This document shows positions 11,507 through 21,302 of a stretch of DNA of 64,000 nucleotides, one piece after another. The stretch is from assembly GCA_022036555.1 (NCBI GenBank), contig CM039139.1, forward strand, positions 7,220,924-7,284,923, read 5' to 3'. The DNA comes from Microstegium vimineum (Eukaryota > Streptophyta > Magnoliopsida > Poales > Poaceae). Within the stretch, counting starts at the first letter, position 1; each line of letters begins with the position of its first letter. A program made the translations under genes and the position numbers. The notes under the pieces are model-generated. The model was not told the origin of the DNA. It did no database searches and worked only from the letters and a program-made list of their open reading frames with translations.

Positions 11507-14082
11507 CGCGGCGTGGCGAGCGGCTCCGATTTCGATTCTGCTTCGCCGGGTGAAGCTTCCAGCGCTCGATTGCTCGGGTTTTCTTCTGCTGGGGAATATC
11601 TGGGTTGAATTCTGGCTGGATTTGGAGGGAAGCGGAGGAGGACAACGATTTGGCCATGGAGGAAGGCCGCCGTTTTTAGAGAGGAAAGCGTTGGTTCAGT
11701 CGAGATGTTTCGCGACACATGGTACACGTGGCGCTTGAGAGAAAGCTCCAGCGAACTCGACCAATAGAATTCGACCTTTCGAGCCCGGTTGCGTGGCTAT
11801 TGCACTGATAAGTTGGGACCACGTGCCACGTAGGACGAATAGGAGTGTGTCGACTCGTGGTCGTGGAGTCGTGGTACCTATGTTGGGAATCAGATCCTCT
11901 AACTTGACGTGGATTGACTGCCAGTCGCACATCTGGACCATACGTTGCTGATCTAACGACAGGTCGTTAAAGTGACATGGTCTGCGTTCTGCTTGCTCTG
12001 TGCGGTGAACGAGCGAGGCCAAAGAATTCAGTTGTCGTTTTCCTTTAAAAAAACAATTCTATAAATACACTAGAAAATACATATATTGAAAACTAATTCT
12101 AGAAATATACTAGAAAATACATATGTATGTTTGGTACAACTCTGCTTCACTAGTGAAGTTATTTTTTTTTAGAAAATAACTTCATGAGCAACTCTTTAGT
12201 TCACCAATAACTTTATGCATGAATATGAGAGAGAAAGGGGAAAGAAAGTTGTGATAAGCTATTATTTTCAGTTTCATCCCACTTCATATCTTTATGAGAG
12301 GGAAAGAAAAAAATTGTTTTGAAAAAAATGTTTGACAAAAAACAACTGTGACCTGTACCAAACATTATTATCCTTCAACCAGAGTCGTTCATCAAATGAT
12401 CCATTTATCATTTTTTTACTTGTCTAGACTTTTGTTAATTTCATATTGTCTACATATTAGTTATTATCACAAATATATTTATTATGCTGAAAAAATAGTA
12501 CCATAACTATTTTGAAAAATCGCAAGGTGTCGCACCAAAAAAAAAAGAAATGTCACACGCTACTTTTTACGATACACGTTTACAGGCCATGTTGTTGGGA
12601 CGACGCCCGTGCGAAGGAGGAAGAGCGTCTGAGCTCAGCTGCTCCGTTGGATGCCACGAACGACAGGGATGGAGCGACTACATCCTGCAGTCGTGAAGAG
12701 CGACTGCAGAGGATCTCATTCCACTATGTTAGCGTCTTGACGAACTAGCATAAAGTCGTAAATAAAGGACACGTTTTCAACTCTTGACGCAATTATTATA
12801 ATTGCCTCCTATAATAAAACATGTCGTTTAAGATTGATCAATTAAGTCTTAAAAAACACAATAAGGTAAAAATACTAGACAAATAGGTTATTTTTATAAA
12901 TAGTATTAAAAATAGGATAAAATTGATTTTTTTAAAAAAGGTCATGTGTTACCATATAGTACAAGAGTAGTAGGACTATTGTCTTCTTAACAACATCTTC
13001 AAGAGTTATTCATATCATTTCTCTATCCTTATTTTTTTAGGAAAAAGGAGGAAACCACATCTTCCATAGTTCCACATTTTTTTTTATAATTGGCAAATAG
13101 GGCGGCTTTGTACGTATAAATACGTGCATCCGGTATTCCCCGTGGTGGTTTCTCCTTCCCGCGCTTCTTCGACGCCGGTGAACTAGGGCTTAGGCTACGG
13201 CAACAGCAGACACAACTGTCCGCAACCCAATCCTGTAGGGAAGGCCCGCCCCTGGATTCTATGAAGTGCTATTTCTTTTTGCTAGTTCCAGCTTCTTAGT
13301 GTTGCTCTCCTGCCTGCTTGCCTGCTGATACGAGTACTAAGATTAACGCACTGGGTGCTGTAAAAGCATAAACCATGCATGTACCGTATCATTTACCCAA
13401 AAAGGATAGAAGAGAGAGAGAGGAGAGAGGGGGGTAAGAGAATGACAAGTGGACCCGTTAATATAGAGTATGGGGTATAGGAGATGATGAGTGCGGAAGA
13501 AACATCTATAGATGATAGAATCTTGATGACTAAGATGTATAGAGGATGAAAATAAAGGACGAAGAGTGCAATCAATCTAAAGCACGGACGGCAACTGCAC
13601 GACGGGAAAGGGTTTTGCACGAAAGAAAATTGCCAAGAAAAAAAATCCTTGCGGCACCAAAAATTGATTTTAAAAAATGAATTATAGGGTTCTTAGAGAT
13701 GTTTTTTTTTCTCTTTCCATACTCTATAGTGAGTTGACAAACACTATTTTTTTAGAACAAAATAGGAATACTCTTGGAGATGCTTAAATAAAAAAAAAGA
13801 AAGTAGGAGTACTATACTATCAAATTCGTCTACGCCCCGTAATGGCGTAATGTACTGGTATTCAACAACACATCTCAACCGTCAATCGACAAATCACCTG
13901 TAAAATCGACGCTGTTAGCATTCAAATTCGATAACATCCACATATATCAATCTGGAGTTCTGGAGACGGGTGAACCGTGAATGTGAGACTCTCCCGCCCG
14001 GGCCGCAACCCTACTAGGCAAATCGCTTTCCCAAAGTCGAACCCTTTCGGCCGCGCACGTCCCCACCCCACGTCTCAACAAC
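11507..14082. other. Intergenic region between ERdj3A-like and RanBP1 genes
   Basis: The first part (to about 12030) is moderately GC-rich and is the likely promoter of the ERdj3A-like gene. It is followed by AT-rich DNA with a MITE at 12127-12365. Stretches near 12960-13085 and 13680-13790 contain 'catcttcaagagtta' and 'cttggagatgctt' words, as at the ends of common grass MITEs. The 13130-13330 part looks like transcribed GC-rich DNA but has no credible frame. Confidence 0.4.
12127..12365. mobile_element. MITE related to the element at 60291-60607
   Basis: The ends 'atgtttggtac' and 'gtaccaaacat' are perfect 11-base inverted repeats. The inner words 'cttcactagtgaagtt' and 'agcttatt' also occur, in the opposite orientation, in the element at 60291-60607, so both belong to one family. 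Non-coding. Confidence 0.65.
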
Positions 14083-14090
14083 TTTATAGC
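14081..14090 (+). promoter_or_regulatory. Probable TATA box of the RanBP1 gene
   Basis: The sequence 'actttatagc' lies 105-115 bases before the start codon in GC-rich DNA. A start of transcription about 30 bases downstream would give a leader of some 80 bases. Confidence 0.5.
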
Positions 14091-14194
14091 CGCCCCCTCC
14101 CCACCGCCGCGGCCGCCAAGCACAGCAGCAACCGATTGCAGGAGCGCAGTTCCCGAGCCCTACTGCAACCGCCGCTGCCACCGCGCCGAACGCC

Positions 14195-17185
14195 ATGGCC
14201 GACCCGGCAGAGCACCGTCCAGCGGGGGAGGAGGAGGAGGCCGCGGCGGCCGGGGAGGATGAGGACACCGGGGCCCAGGTCGCGCCCATCGTGAAGTTAG
14301 AGGAGGTCGCAGTTACCACCGGAGAGGAGGACGAGGAAGTGCTCCTCGACATGTGAGTTATCCGCGTCCGCTTCGATGCCCCCCTCCTCGATCTGCCCCG
14401 ATCCGATCTGGCTAGGTCTTGTTGATCTGACGACGTGTGGCGATTGTGCAGGAAGTCGAAGCTGTACCGGTTCGACAAGGAGGCGAACCAGTGGAAAGAG
14501 CGCGGCATAGGCACTGTGAAGCTGCTCAAGGACAAACAGACCGCCAAGGTCCGCCTCGTCATGCGTCAGGCGAAGACGCTTAAGATCTGCGCTAATCATC
14601 TCGGTAATCACTGTCTTTTTGTGTGATTTTCGTTGGCGATTTCGATCTGGCTGGATAGGTTTTGACATTGGAGGGTATTGCTTACCCCTTTTCTCCGTAC
14701 GCACAGTGATGGCGACGACTAGGATGCTGGAGCACACGGGTAGCGACAAGTCGTGCGTGTGGCACGCGACGGACTTCGCCGACGGCGAGCTCAAGGAAGA
14801 GATGTTCACTATCCGTTTTGGATCTGTCGAGAGTGAGCACCTAGAACCATATCTTACCTCTTTATCCCTCCTTGCATCTGTTCATAGATAGCAGAGCTTG
14901 CACTGCCATAATGTTTGGTAGCTCTGTCTGATTGAACTAGTTATTGTTTTAGCTTACTTTTGTCATAGAAAAGTTGATCGATCACTGGTCTATGGATCTA
15001 TGAATTATGTGATGACAAGGTAAATTTGTTGGATGCAATTCATATGGTGTGTTTGTTTTTTTACATATAGTGTTTGGTGACCCTCCTTAATATTATAAAT
15101 TCCCCAGTCTTACAAGTTGTATGGTACTGGGCTCCGAACTCATAGTGCTGTCCTCATAACAATCATCAATAAAGCTTCCTGTTTCCATGATATGGTTTTG
15201 TTTCACATTTGCTTATATATCTTCCTGATCGTACAATTTATTTCTGTAATTCTGGCATACTACTCTTGGGGCAGTCACAGGCTGTCTGCTGTATTTCAAG
15301 TTTTTCTTTTCAATGTGGGAGAATACTTGTGCTCAAAGCAAAACATATTTTTGTTAACATTGATCGCAATAGGACCTATTTACTTAATCCATGTGGCACA
15401 AGCACTCTAAACTTAGCAAACTGCTAATTTGGTCTCTAAACTTGAACATCAAGTTTCAGTCGTGTAAGACCTGCGACTCACAACTTGGTGGTGAAAGTGC
15501 CAAGTTGGCAATGGTCTGAGACTGAGCTAATTTTGATCACCATTTGACCTTTTGTTGCCATGTGTCATGCATATCTAGATTCACATCACTTTTACGTTTC
15601 CGTTTAGCTGTTGAGCCGTTACTTAGCTATTTATTTTATCACAACTTGTCCATATTGCTACGTGGATACCTTTTGCAACACTGAACATTGCTACGTTAGC
15701 ATGCATGGATGCTAGTCACGTATTGCCACGTGCATCATAAATAACTGATTAATTTTTGCACACAGGTGCCAGATCATTGAGGTTAATGTGGCTGCTGTGT
15801 CCACCATGAATAATTAACTTTAATTTCGCACATCCACTCTGGTACCACATCTATCGGTTAGCTTAGACATGACTTTCATGTTTATGAGGACCTATTTACT
15901 TAACCCATGTGGCACAAACACTCTAAACTTAGCAAACTGCTAATTTGGTCTCTAAACTTGAACATCAAGTTTCAATCGTGTAAGACCTGCGACTCACAAC
16001 TTGGTGGCGAAAGTGTTAAGTTGGCAATGGTCTGAGACTGAACAAATTTTGATCACGATTTGACCTTTTGTTGCAATGTGTCATGCGATTCACATCACTT
16101 TTACGTTTCCGTTTAGCTGTTGTGCCGTTACTTAGCTATTTATTTGATCACAGATTGTCCATATTGCTGCGTGGACACCTTTTGCAACTCTGAACATTGC
16201 TGCGTTAGCATGCATGGATGCTAGTCATGTATTGCCACGTGCATCATAAATAACTGATTAGTTTTTGCTCACAGGTGCCAGATCATTGAGGTTAATGTGG
16301 CTGCTGTGTCCACCATGAATAATTAACTTTAATTTCACACATCTACTCTGGTACCACATCCGGTTAGCCTAGACATGACTTTCATGTTTATTGGACCATA
16401 CATAATAGAAGTATACTCCAAGGATCTTGGCAGCTTTGCCCAGTGTTAGAAGGGCATTAGATGCTGCTAGGTACAATCCTTGGATTGTTGGAGTACTTGT
16501 TTGATATCTACAAATATCTAACAAATCATCAGAGTTGTAGTTTAGATATTGTTTGCTATTTTTACTCCACTGTCCCAAAATAAATCGACTTCTAGAGTTG
16601 TCTTAAGTCAAACTATTTTAAGCTTGTCTGACTTTATAGAAAAGAACACTTACATTTATGGCATCAAACGAGTATGCATATTATGAAATTATATTTCAGA
16701 GTGTTTCTAATATTACGAATTTGGTGTCATAAACATTGGTGCCCTTTTTGATGAATTTGTCCAGACCTTTAAAATGTTTGATTTAACTTGGGACAACTTT
16801 AAGAGTTTAAGGACGCTGTTGAAGATGGAGGGAGTATTTATATTTTCTCGGAGGCTATGAAGTGTTTTTTTAGTTCTTTTGGTCACAAATTTTTTGGGGT
16901 TAGCTTGGGTTTACATTTATTTTGAGATATAATTGTAGTCGAATGATGATAGTGTGACAATTATGTATTTTTTGTGATTCAATTTCAGATTGCAAGAAGT
17001 TCAAGGACACTATCGAAGAGATAGCTGAAGAGCAAGGAAAGATCGAGGAGAAAGAAAGTGAAGAAGTCTCCACTGCTGCCGCTGATTTGGTACAGAAGTT
17101 AACCGTGACAGAGACCAGCAAGGAGGAAAATGCAGAGAAAGAGGAGGCTCCTGCGTCTGATGATAAGAAGGATGCTAAAGAGTAA
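14195..17185 (+). CDS. RANBP1: Ran-binding protein 1 (RanBP1), four exons, intact
   Basis: RanBP1 binds Ran-GTP in the cytoplasm and helps RanGAP hydrolyse the nucleotide, so completing nuclear transport cycles. The coding exons are 14195-14352, 14452-14603, 14707-14832 and 16989-17185, giving 633 bases and 210 residues with every junction GT-AG and in phase. The N-terminus (residues 1-50) is acidic. The Ran-binding domain follows, with the typical strings KLYRFDKEANQWKERGIG, VRLVMRQAKTLKICANH and the C-terminal helix KKFKDTIEEIAEEQ. The tail is acidic and lysine-rich. The start was chosen because the ATG has a good context (gccATGg) and no other lies upstream in frame. The third intron is unusually long (2156 bases) and is filled by a tandem duplication and a MITE. 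A possible polyadenylation signal, 'aataag', is near 17514. Confidence 0.93.
15371..16392. repeat. Tandem duplication, two copies of about 510 bp, inside RanBP1 intron 3
   Basis: Copy 1 (15371-15886) and copy 2 (15887-16392) both start 'aggacctatttactta' and run in the same order to 'gactttcatgtttat'. They differ only by scattered substitutions and a few short deletions, for example one near 16087. The unit has no open frame of note. Confidence 0.9.
16562..16838. mobile_element. Stowaway-like MITE in RanBP1 intron 3
   Basis: The left end reads 'tactccactgtcccaaaataa' and the right end 'gatggagggagta', the typical inverted ends of grass Stowaway (Tc1/mariner) MITEs with a TA target. The interior is AT-rich and non-coding. 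Confidence 0.7.
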
Positions 17186-17545
17186 AGATTGAAGGCAAAC
17201 AAGGGTCAAGTGGACGTCGGTGCTACGTCATTCCATTCATTTTGTTGGCAAGGTTCATCTTCCCCCACAAATTTTCATTGTGTTGTCTCGGAGATGAATG
17301 TTTGTGTTAGGTGAAATCTGAGTTGTGTCAGACATCTACATGGCTTTCTTGGTTGATAGACTGTTTATTTAAGTCGTCTGTTTATCTGGGATGTCTGGGG
17401 TCAGCGTGTTTGTACAATTATTTGGAGTTGCTTTTGGAATGGTCGCGGTTTGAGTTGCCTAAAGCTTGAGATGGTGATGTCTTTTCGCTCCATTTTCCTT
17501 ATTATTCATTCTCAATAAGAAGGGATGTTACTGCTATACTTTGTT

Positions 17546-19773
17546 GGTATATTACCTGGACGCATCTTTATCTTGTGGTTTGTCATTCCGCACTCACTGA
17601 ACATGGTTGGTTCCAGTTTCCAAACCGCTGGAGCCGCCAAAGCTGCCCAGCCCAAACCGCAAAGCTGGTTTCAGACTTCAGACCCTTCGACAGCTGCTGG
17701 AATCGGAGGGGTGAGCTGTGAGCAGCTCGTGTACCAGCAGTCCCCGCCGTTGCCTCCTGCAGCGTGCAGCCTGGCACTTCCCGCGCGCGCTCTCCTTCGC
17801 CAGAGCCGGAGCCACAGCAGATCATGAGCAGCGCGTGCCCATTCTAGCATCAGTTGTTCCCGTCACCTCGTGCCGCAATACGCTCGCTTTCGCCGGGCGG
17901 CACATGGAAGCTCCTCGCCTTCATGCAGGCTGCAGCGCACCTGCGTGGGGTGGGGTGTGATGAGGCGCCGCGCCTAGTACCACTGCAGCACCTACCGGTT
18001 TCGCTACCGCTCCTGGCCAGGCCCTCAGCAACCTATGCCGTTGCCATGAGCAACCAATGGCCATGGCGCGACCACAGCGTGCTAGCCGTTATCGTCGGCA
18101 GCACAAGCGCACAGCTCTCGGCGCTGCCTGCCTTCCCCCCGCTTGGCCTCCTGCGGCACCACCACCAGAGCGGACTCGGCCAGGATCTGGATGAGACGCT
18201 CGGCTGAGTAGATTGGATTAGGCAGCTTAAAACCATTAGCCTGCCTATAGATCAAGCCATTCAAATCAAACCGGCTATTATAGGATTTGGTCTTGGGTTT
18301 TGGCTAGAAAAACCGCCCAAAACTGTGATTGAGCAGGCCAAATGTCCAATCTACACCCTTCAATTCTTTGTTCAAGTGCAGCAAGGCAAGATCTCCCGTA
18401 GAGATACCTTGCAATAGTACGTACCAGGGAGCAATCTTCACCTGCTGTCTGAGTACCTAGCTATACGTTGGAGCTACATTGTCTGGCAGGGCACGTATAG
18501 TGTTCTCAATGATCTGCAATAAAAACCCACTACACTGCAATCTTCTTGACCCACGGGATGCGCGACGTACTCATTGCCGGCACGTAGTACATTCCCAAGC
18601 AAGCAAGGCATGAATACCACGCTGATCTGCAGTAAACACTTAAAACGCTGAAATCTCCAAGATCCATGGGGTCCCTGGCATTACCATGCATATATCTTCC
18701 ATGTTGCCGGAACGTGATGTGCGCGAGGTGGGTCCCTGCGTACTTGGCTCGCATCCATCCGTGGTACCGGCGCATCGTCTTGAAGCCGCTTTGTCCTGAG
18801 ACAAGGCTAGGAGACAGTAGAAGCTGTTGGTGTACCGCAGATGTGTCATCCCTTCCTTGGGCTGAGATTGATGCGCGTTGTAGGGAAGGGGCGATGGGGC
18901 GGCTGTTTCGCGAGTCGTCCACGCCCCCCATCGCCACCGTCCAACTTTCTTTCTCTCTTTTTTTTTAGGAAAGCAAACATCTGCAAAAAAAAAAAAATCC
19001 CCCCAAGGAAAGAAACACCCGCCCGGCAAAAAAAAAAAAAAAGAAGAAGAAGAGAGGAAAGCAAACAACCGCCCGGACAAACATCCGCCGCATCGCATTA
19101 GCGCGCGTTGTAGCGCCGGCTGCCGGGTACACATGTTTTCAGCGCGAATACCATACCGGTAGCCACGCCTTGATGGCGGTGGTTGCGCGTGCCTTACGAA
19201 GGGTAAACGGCACGGCCCAACGGGATGCCAATGCTTCCCAGCTGCTGCTCCAGCAAGGGGAATTTGGCGGTTCAAGTACGCGCGTCGTGCGGTACGGACA
19301 GACCTGATCTCTGATGACGAGAAAATTTGGCAATTCGGGTACAAAACAGCCCCTCTCTGAAATAGGAACAAAAGCTTTGTGCTGCGAAGATCTCAGAATC
19401 AAGCATTCACGCGCTGCTGTGGGCACCCTGCGACTCTGCTGTCTGCTCTAGTTCGGCGTGGTACTCACCACAGCAGGTGTGGCGGTCTACAGCACTGCCT
19501 ACCTGTGTTTGTCATTCTGGGCCACTTCAGAATCCAGATCACCCATGGCCATGGCACCATGGAAGGAAATGCCCTTTTGCAGTTCCAGAAGAAGCGTCCT
19601 TTTTTTTTTTCTTTTTTCCTTTTTTTACCCCTAGCCAGTAATTAGTCAGCTTGGGAGTACTGGGCAATAGCATTTCTGAGAAAATAAACGCTAGTTTGCC
19701 CTGAGGGACGAGTTGAGCTTGTGGCGATACGCGCCGGGCTCTGTCAGCCGATCATGGACGGCCACCCACCCGA
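17546..19773. other. Gene-poor spacer with GC-rich patches
   Basis: Patches at 17600-18240, 18540-18940 and 19090-19370 are GC-rich with open frames on both strands, which suggests old gene fragments or transcribed DNA. None matches a family I recognise. A- and T-rich runs occur at 18960-19070 and 19600-19630. No gene can be supported. Confidence 0.4.
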
Positions 19774-21162
19774 TCAAACAAGAACGCATACAAAACGCAG
19801 ACGGCATGCAAAGCTCATTGGCTGCTTGATTTGACGCAAATTCGGATTGAATTGAGATTGAGAGTCGACAAACGGAACAACAGTACATGGTAGTACTAGC
19901 ACAGGTACAACGGCCAACGGCGGCCAGCCGGGCGGTCCTACTCCTACCACCCCAAACACGCATTTATAACAGCGGTGACTGTGACAACCAGGACGGCCAT
20001 GGCCACAGCGGAGCCCGCTGCCGCTGCCGACGACGAGGACGAGGACGTCATGATCACAGCCGTCGGAGAAGGCGGCGGCGGCGCTGGGTGGTACGGGCGC
20101 ACTTGCGTTGCCATTTCTTGGCGCCTCGGAACTGGGAGGCGGGGCCCAGGTGTCGGCTGCACAGGTGGCCCCGGTCCCCCACTCCACTCCCTCCCAGTCC
20201 CAGCTAGTCCGCGGCCCGTTTGAGGCCAATTCGGCGACCCGCCCCTTGGCGCGCGCCATGATCTCGTGCTTGCTCTCGGTCTCCTCGGAGTCCGAATCCG
20301 ACGGGGCCCAATCGAGGACCGCGCGAGGCGACGGGGACGGCCATGGCTCGCTGGCGTCGTCGCCAGCGTCCGTGGAAAGGAACGGGTGGCGCAGCAGCTG
20401 CTCGCAGCTCCACCGCTGACCGGCGTCGCGGCGGAGGCACTTGTCGAGGAAATCGCGACACGCGTCCGACAGGCACGCGGGGATCGCGGGCCGTTTCCCG
20501 CCGAACCCAACGAGGAGCAGCAGCTCGCCGACCTCGCTGGCGCCGCCGAGCTCCGACCACGGGCGCTTCCCCGTGAGCAGCTCGAGCGCGGTGCATCCCA
20601 GGGCCCAGACGTCCGACGCCGGCGTCGCCGCGCCGCCGCGCGCTACCTCCGGAGCCATCCACGCGGGCGTCCCGCGCGGACCCCGGGGGGGCGTCGCGGC
20701 GTCGGAGACCAGCCTCGCCGCGCCGAAGTCAGCGAGCTTCGCGCCGCCGCGGCAGCAGCCGAGGAGCACGTTCCGGCCCTTGACGTCCCCGTGCACGACG
20801 CCGGCCTCCTCGTGCAGGTACCGCAGCGCGGCGGCCACGCTCCGAAGGACGCCGCGCGCACCGCGCTCCCCGAGTTCCCCGTGCGCCACGGCCTCCGCGG
20901 CGCTGCCGCCGGGCAGCAGCTCCATGTGCAGGTTCCTCGTGGCCCCTGTCGCGCCGTCATCGCCGAGGTACGCCACCACGTGGGGCGAGCTCAGGCGCTT
21001 CAGGATCCTTATCTCGCTCTCCAGACACGCCACGGCCGCCGCCGGCGCGCTCTTCGCGTCCACCGACTTCACCGCGAAGGCGCGGCCCGTGGCCGTGTCC
21101 ACGGCGAGGTGCACCGTGCCGAAGGCGCCCTTGCCGATGCATTTCCCGCGCTGCCACTCCAT
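19774..21162 (-). CDS. MAPKKK17/18-like serine/threonine protein kinase
   Basis: A single-exon kinase of the plant MEKK clade; relatives in Arabidopsis (MAPKKK17/18) act in abscisic-acid and stress signalling by activating a MAPKK. The start ATG at 21162 opens directly on the kinase domain, as in that group. The motifs seen are the glycine loop GKGAFGTV (10-17), the ATP-binding lysine AVK (Lys32), the C-helix Glu50, the catalytic HGDVKGRN (124-131; the family replaces HRD by H-x-D), DFG (145-147), the activation segment GTPAWMAPEV and DVWALGC. The C-terminal part is acidic and serine-rich. In this frame the protein has 462 residues, longer than the roughly 340-370 usual for the group, and its last 75 or so residues are low-complexity and cysteine-rich. 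Another frame of the same stretch gives a shorter protein with a hydrophobic tail ending at 19944. A one-base error near 20060 could therefore be hiding the true end. Confidence 0.9.
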   Translation of the reverse strand: MEWQRGKCIGKGAFGTVHLAVDTATGRAFAVKSVDAKSAPAAAVACLESEIRILKRLSSPHVVAYLGDDGATGATRNLHMELLPGGSAAEAVAHGELGERGARGVLRSVAAALRYLHEEAGVVHGDVKGRNVLLGCCRGGAKLADFGAARLVSDAATPPRGPRGTPAWMAPEVARGGAATPASDVWALGCTALELLTGKRPWSELGGASEVGELLLLVGFGGKRPAIPACLSDACRDFLDKCLRRDAGQRWSCEQLLRHPFLSTDAGDDASEPWPSPSPRAVLDWAPSDSDSEETESKHEIMARAKGRVAELASNGPRTSWDWEGVEWGTGATCAADTWAPPPSSEAPRNGNASAPVPPSAAAAFSDGCDHDVLVLVVGSGSGLRCGHGRPGCHSHRCYKCVFGVVGVGPPGWPPLAVVPVLVLPCTVVPFVDSQSQFNPNLRQIKQPMSFACRLRFVCVLV

Positions 21163-21292
21163 GTCCGAGCGTCTTTGAATTGAATTGAAATTGGAGCAGA
21201 GCCGACGAGTGGGAGGAGCAGAGTGGAACAGGGAGAGAGGTGAATTGCGAAAGGATAGGAGAGGTGAGAAACGGGGGAGTGTGCCGAGGGCG

Positions 21293-21301
21293 CTTATATA
21301 G
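21293..21301 (-). promoter_or_regulatory. TATA box of the MAPKKK-like gene
   Basis: On the minus strand the sequence reads CTATATAAGC, about 130 bases before the start codon. Transcription starting 30 bases downstream would give a leader of about 100 bases. It is an unusually clean TATA element for this window. Confidence 0.65.
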
Positions 21302-21302
21302 T

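Noticed and set aside
17583..18264. Protein-like minus-strand pieces (for example IYSAERLIQILAESALVVV)
   Set aside because: Too short and interrupted, and no family could be named.
18530..19371. Minus-strand frames of 135-243 codons
   Set aside because: They run through poly(A)/poly(T) tracts and change character along their length; no motif. A gene fragment is possible but not supportable.
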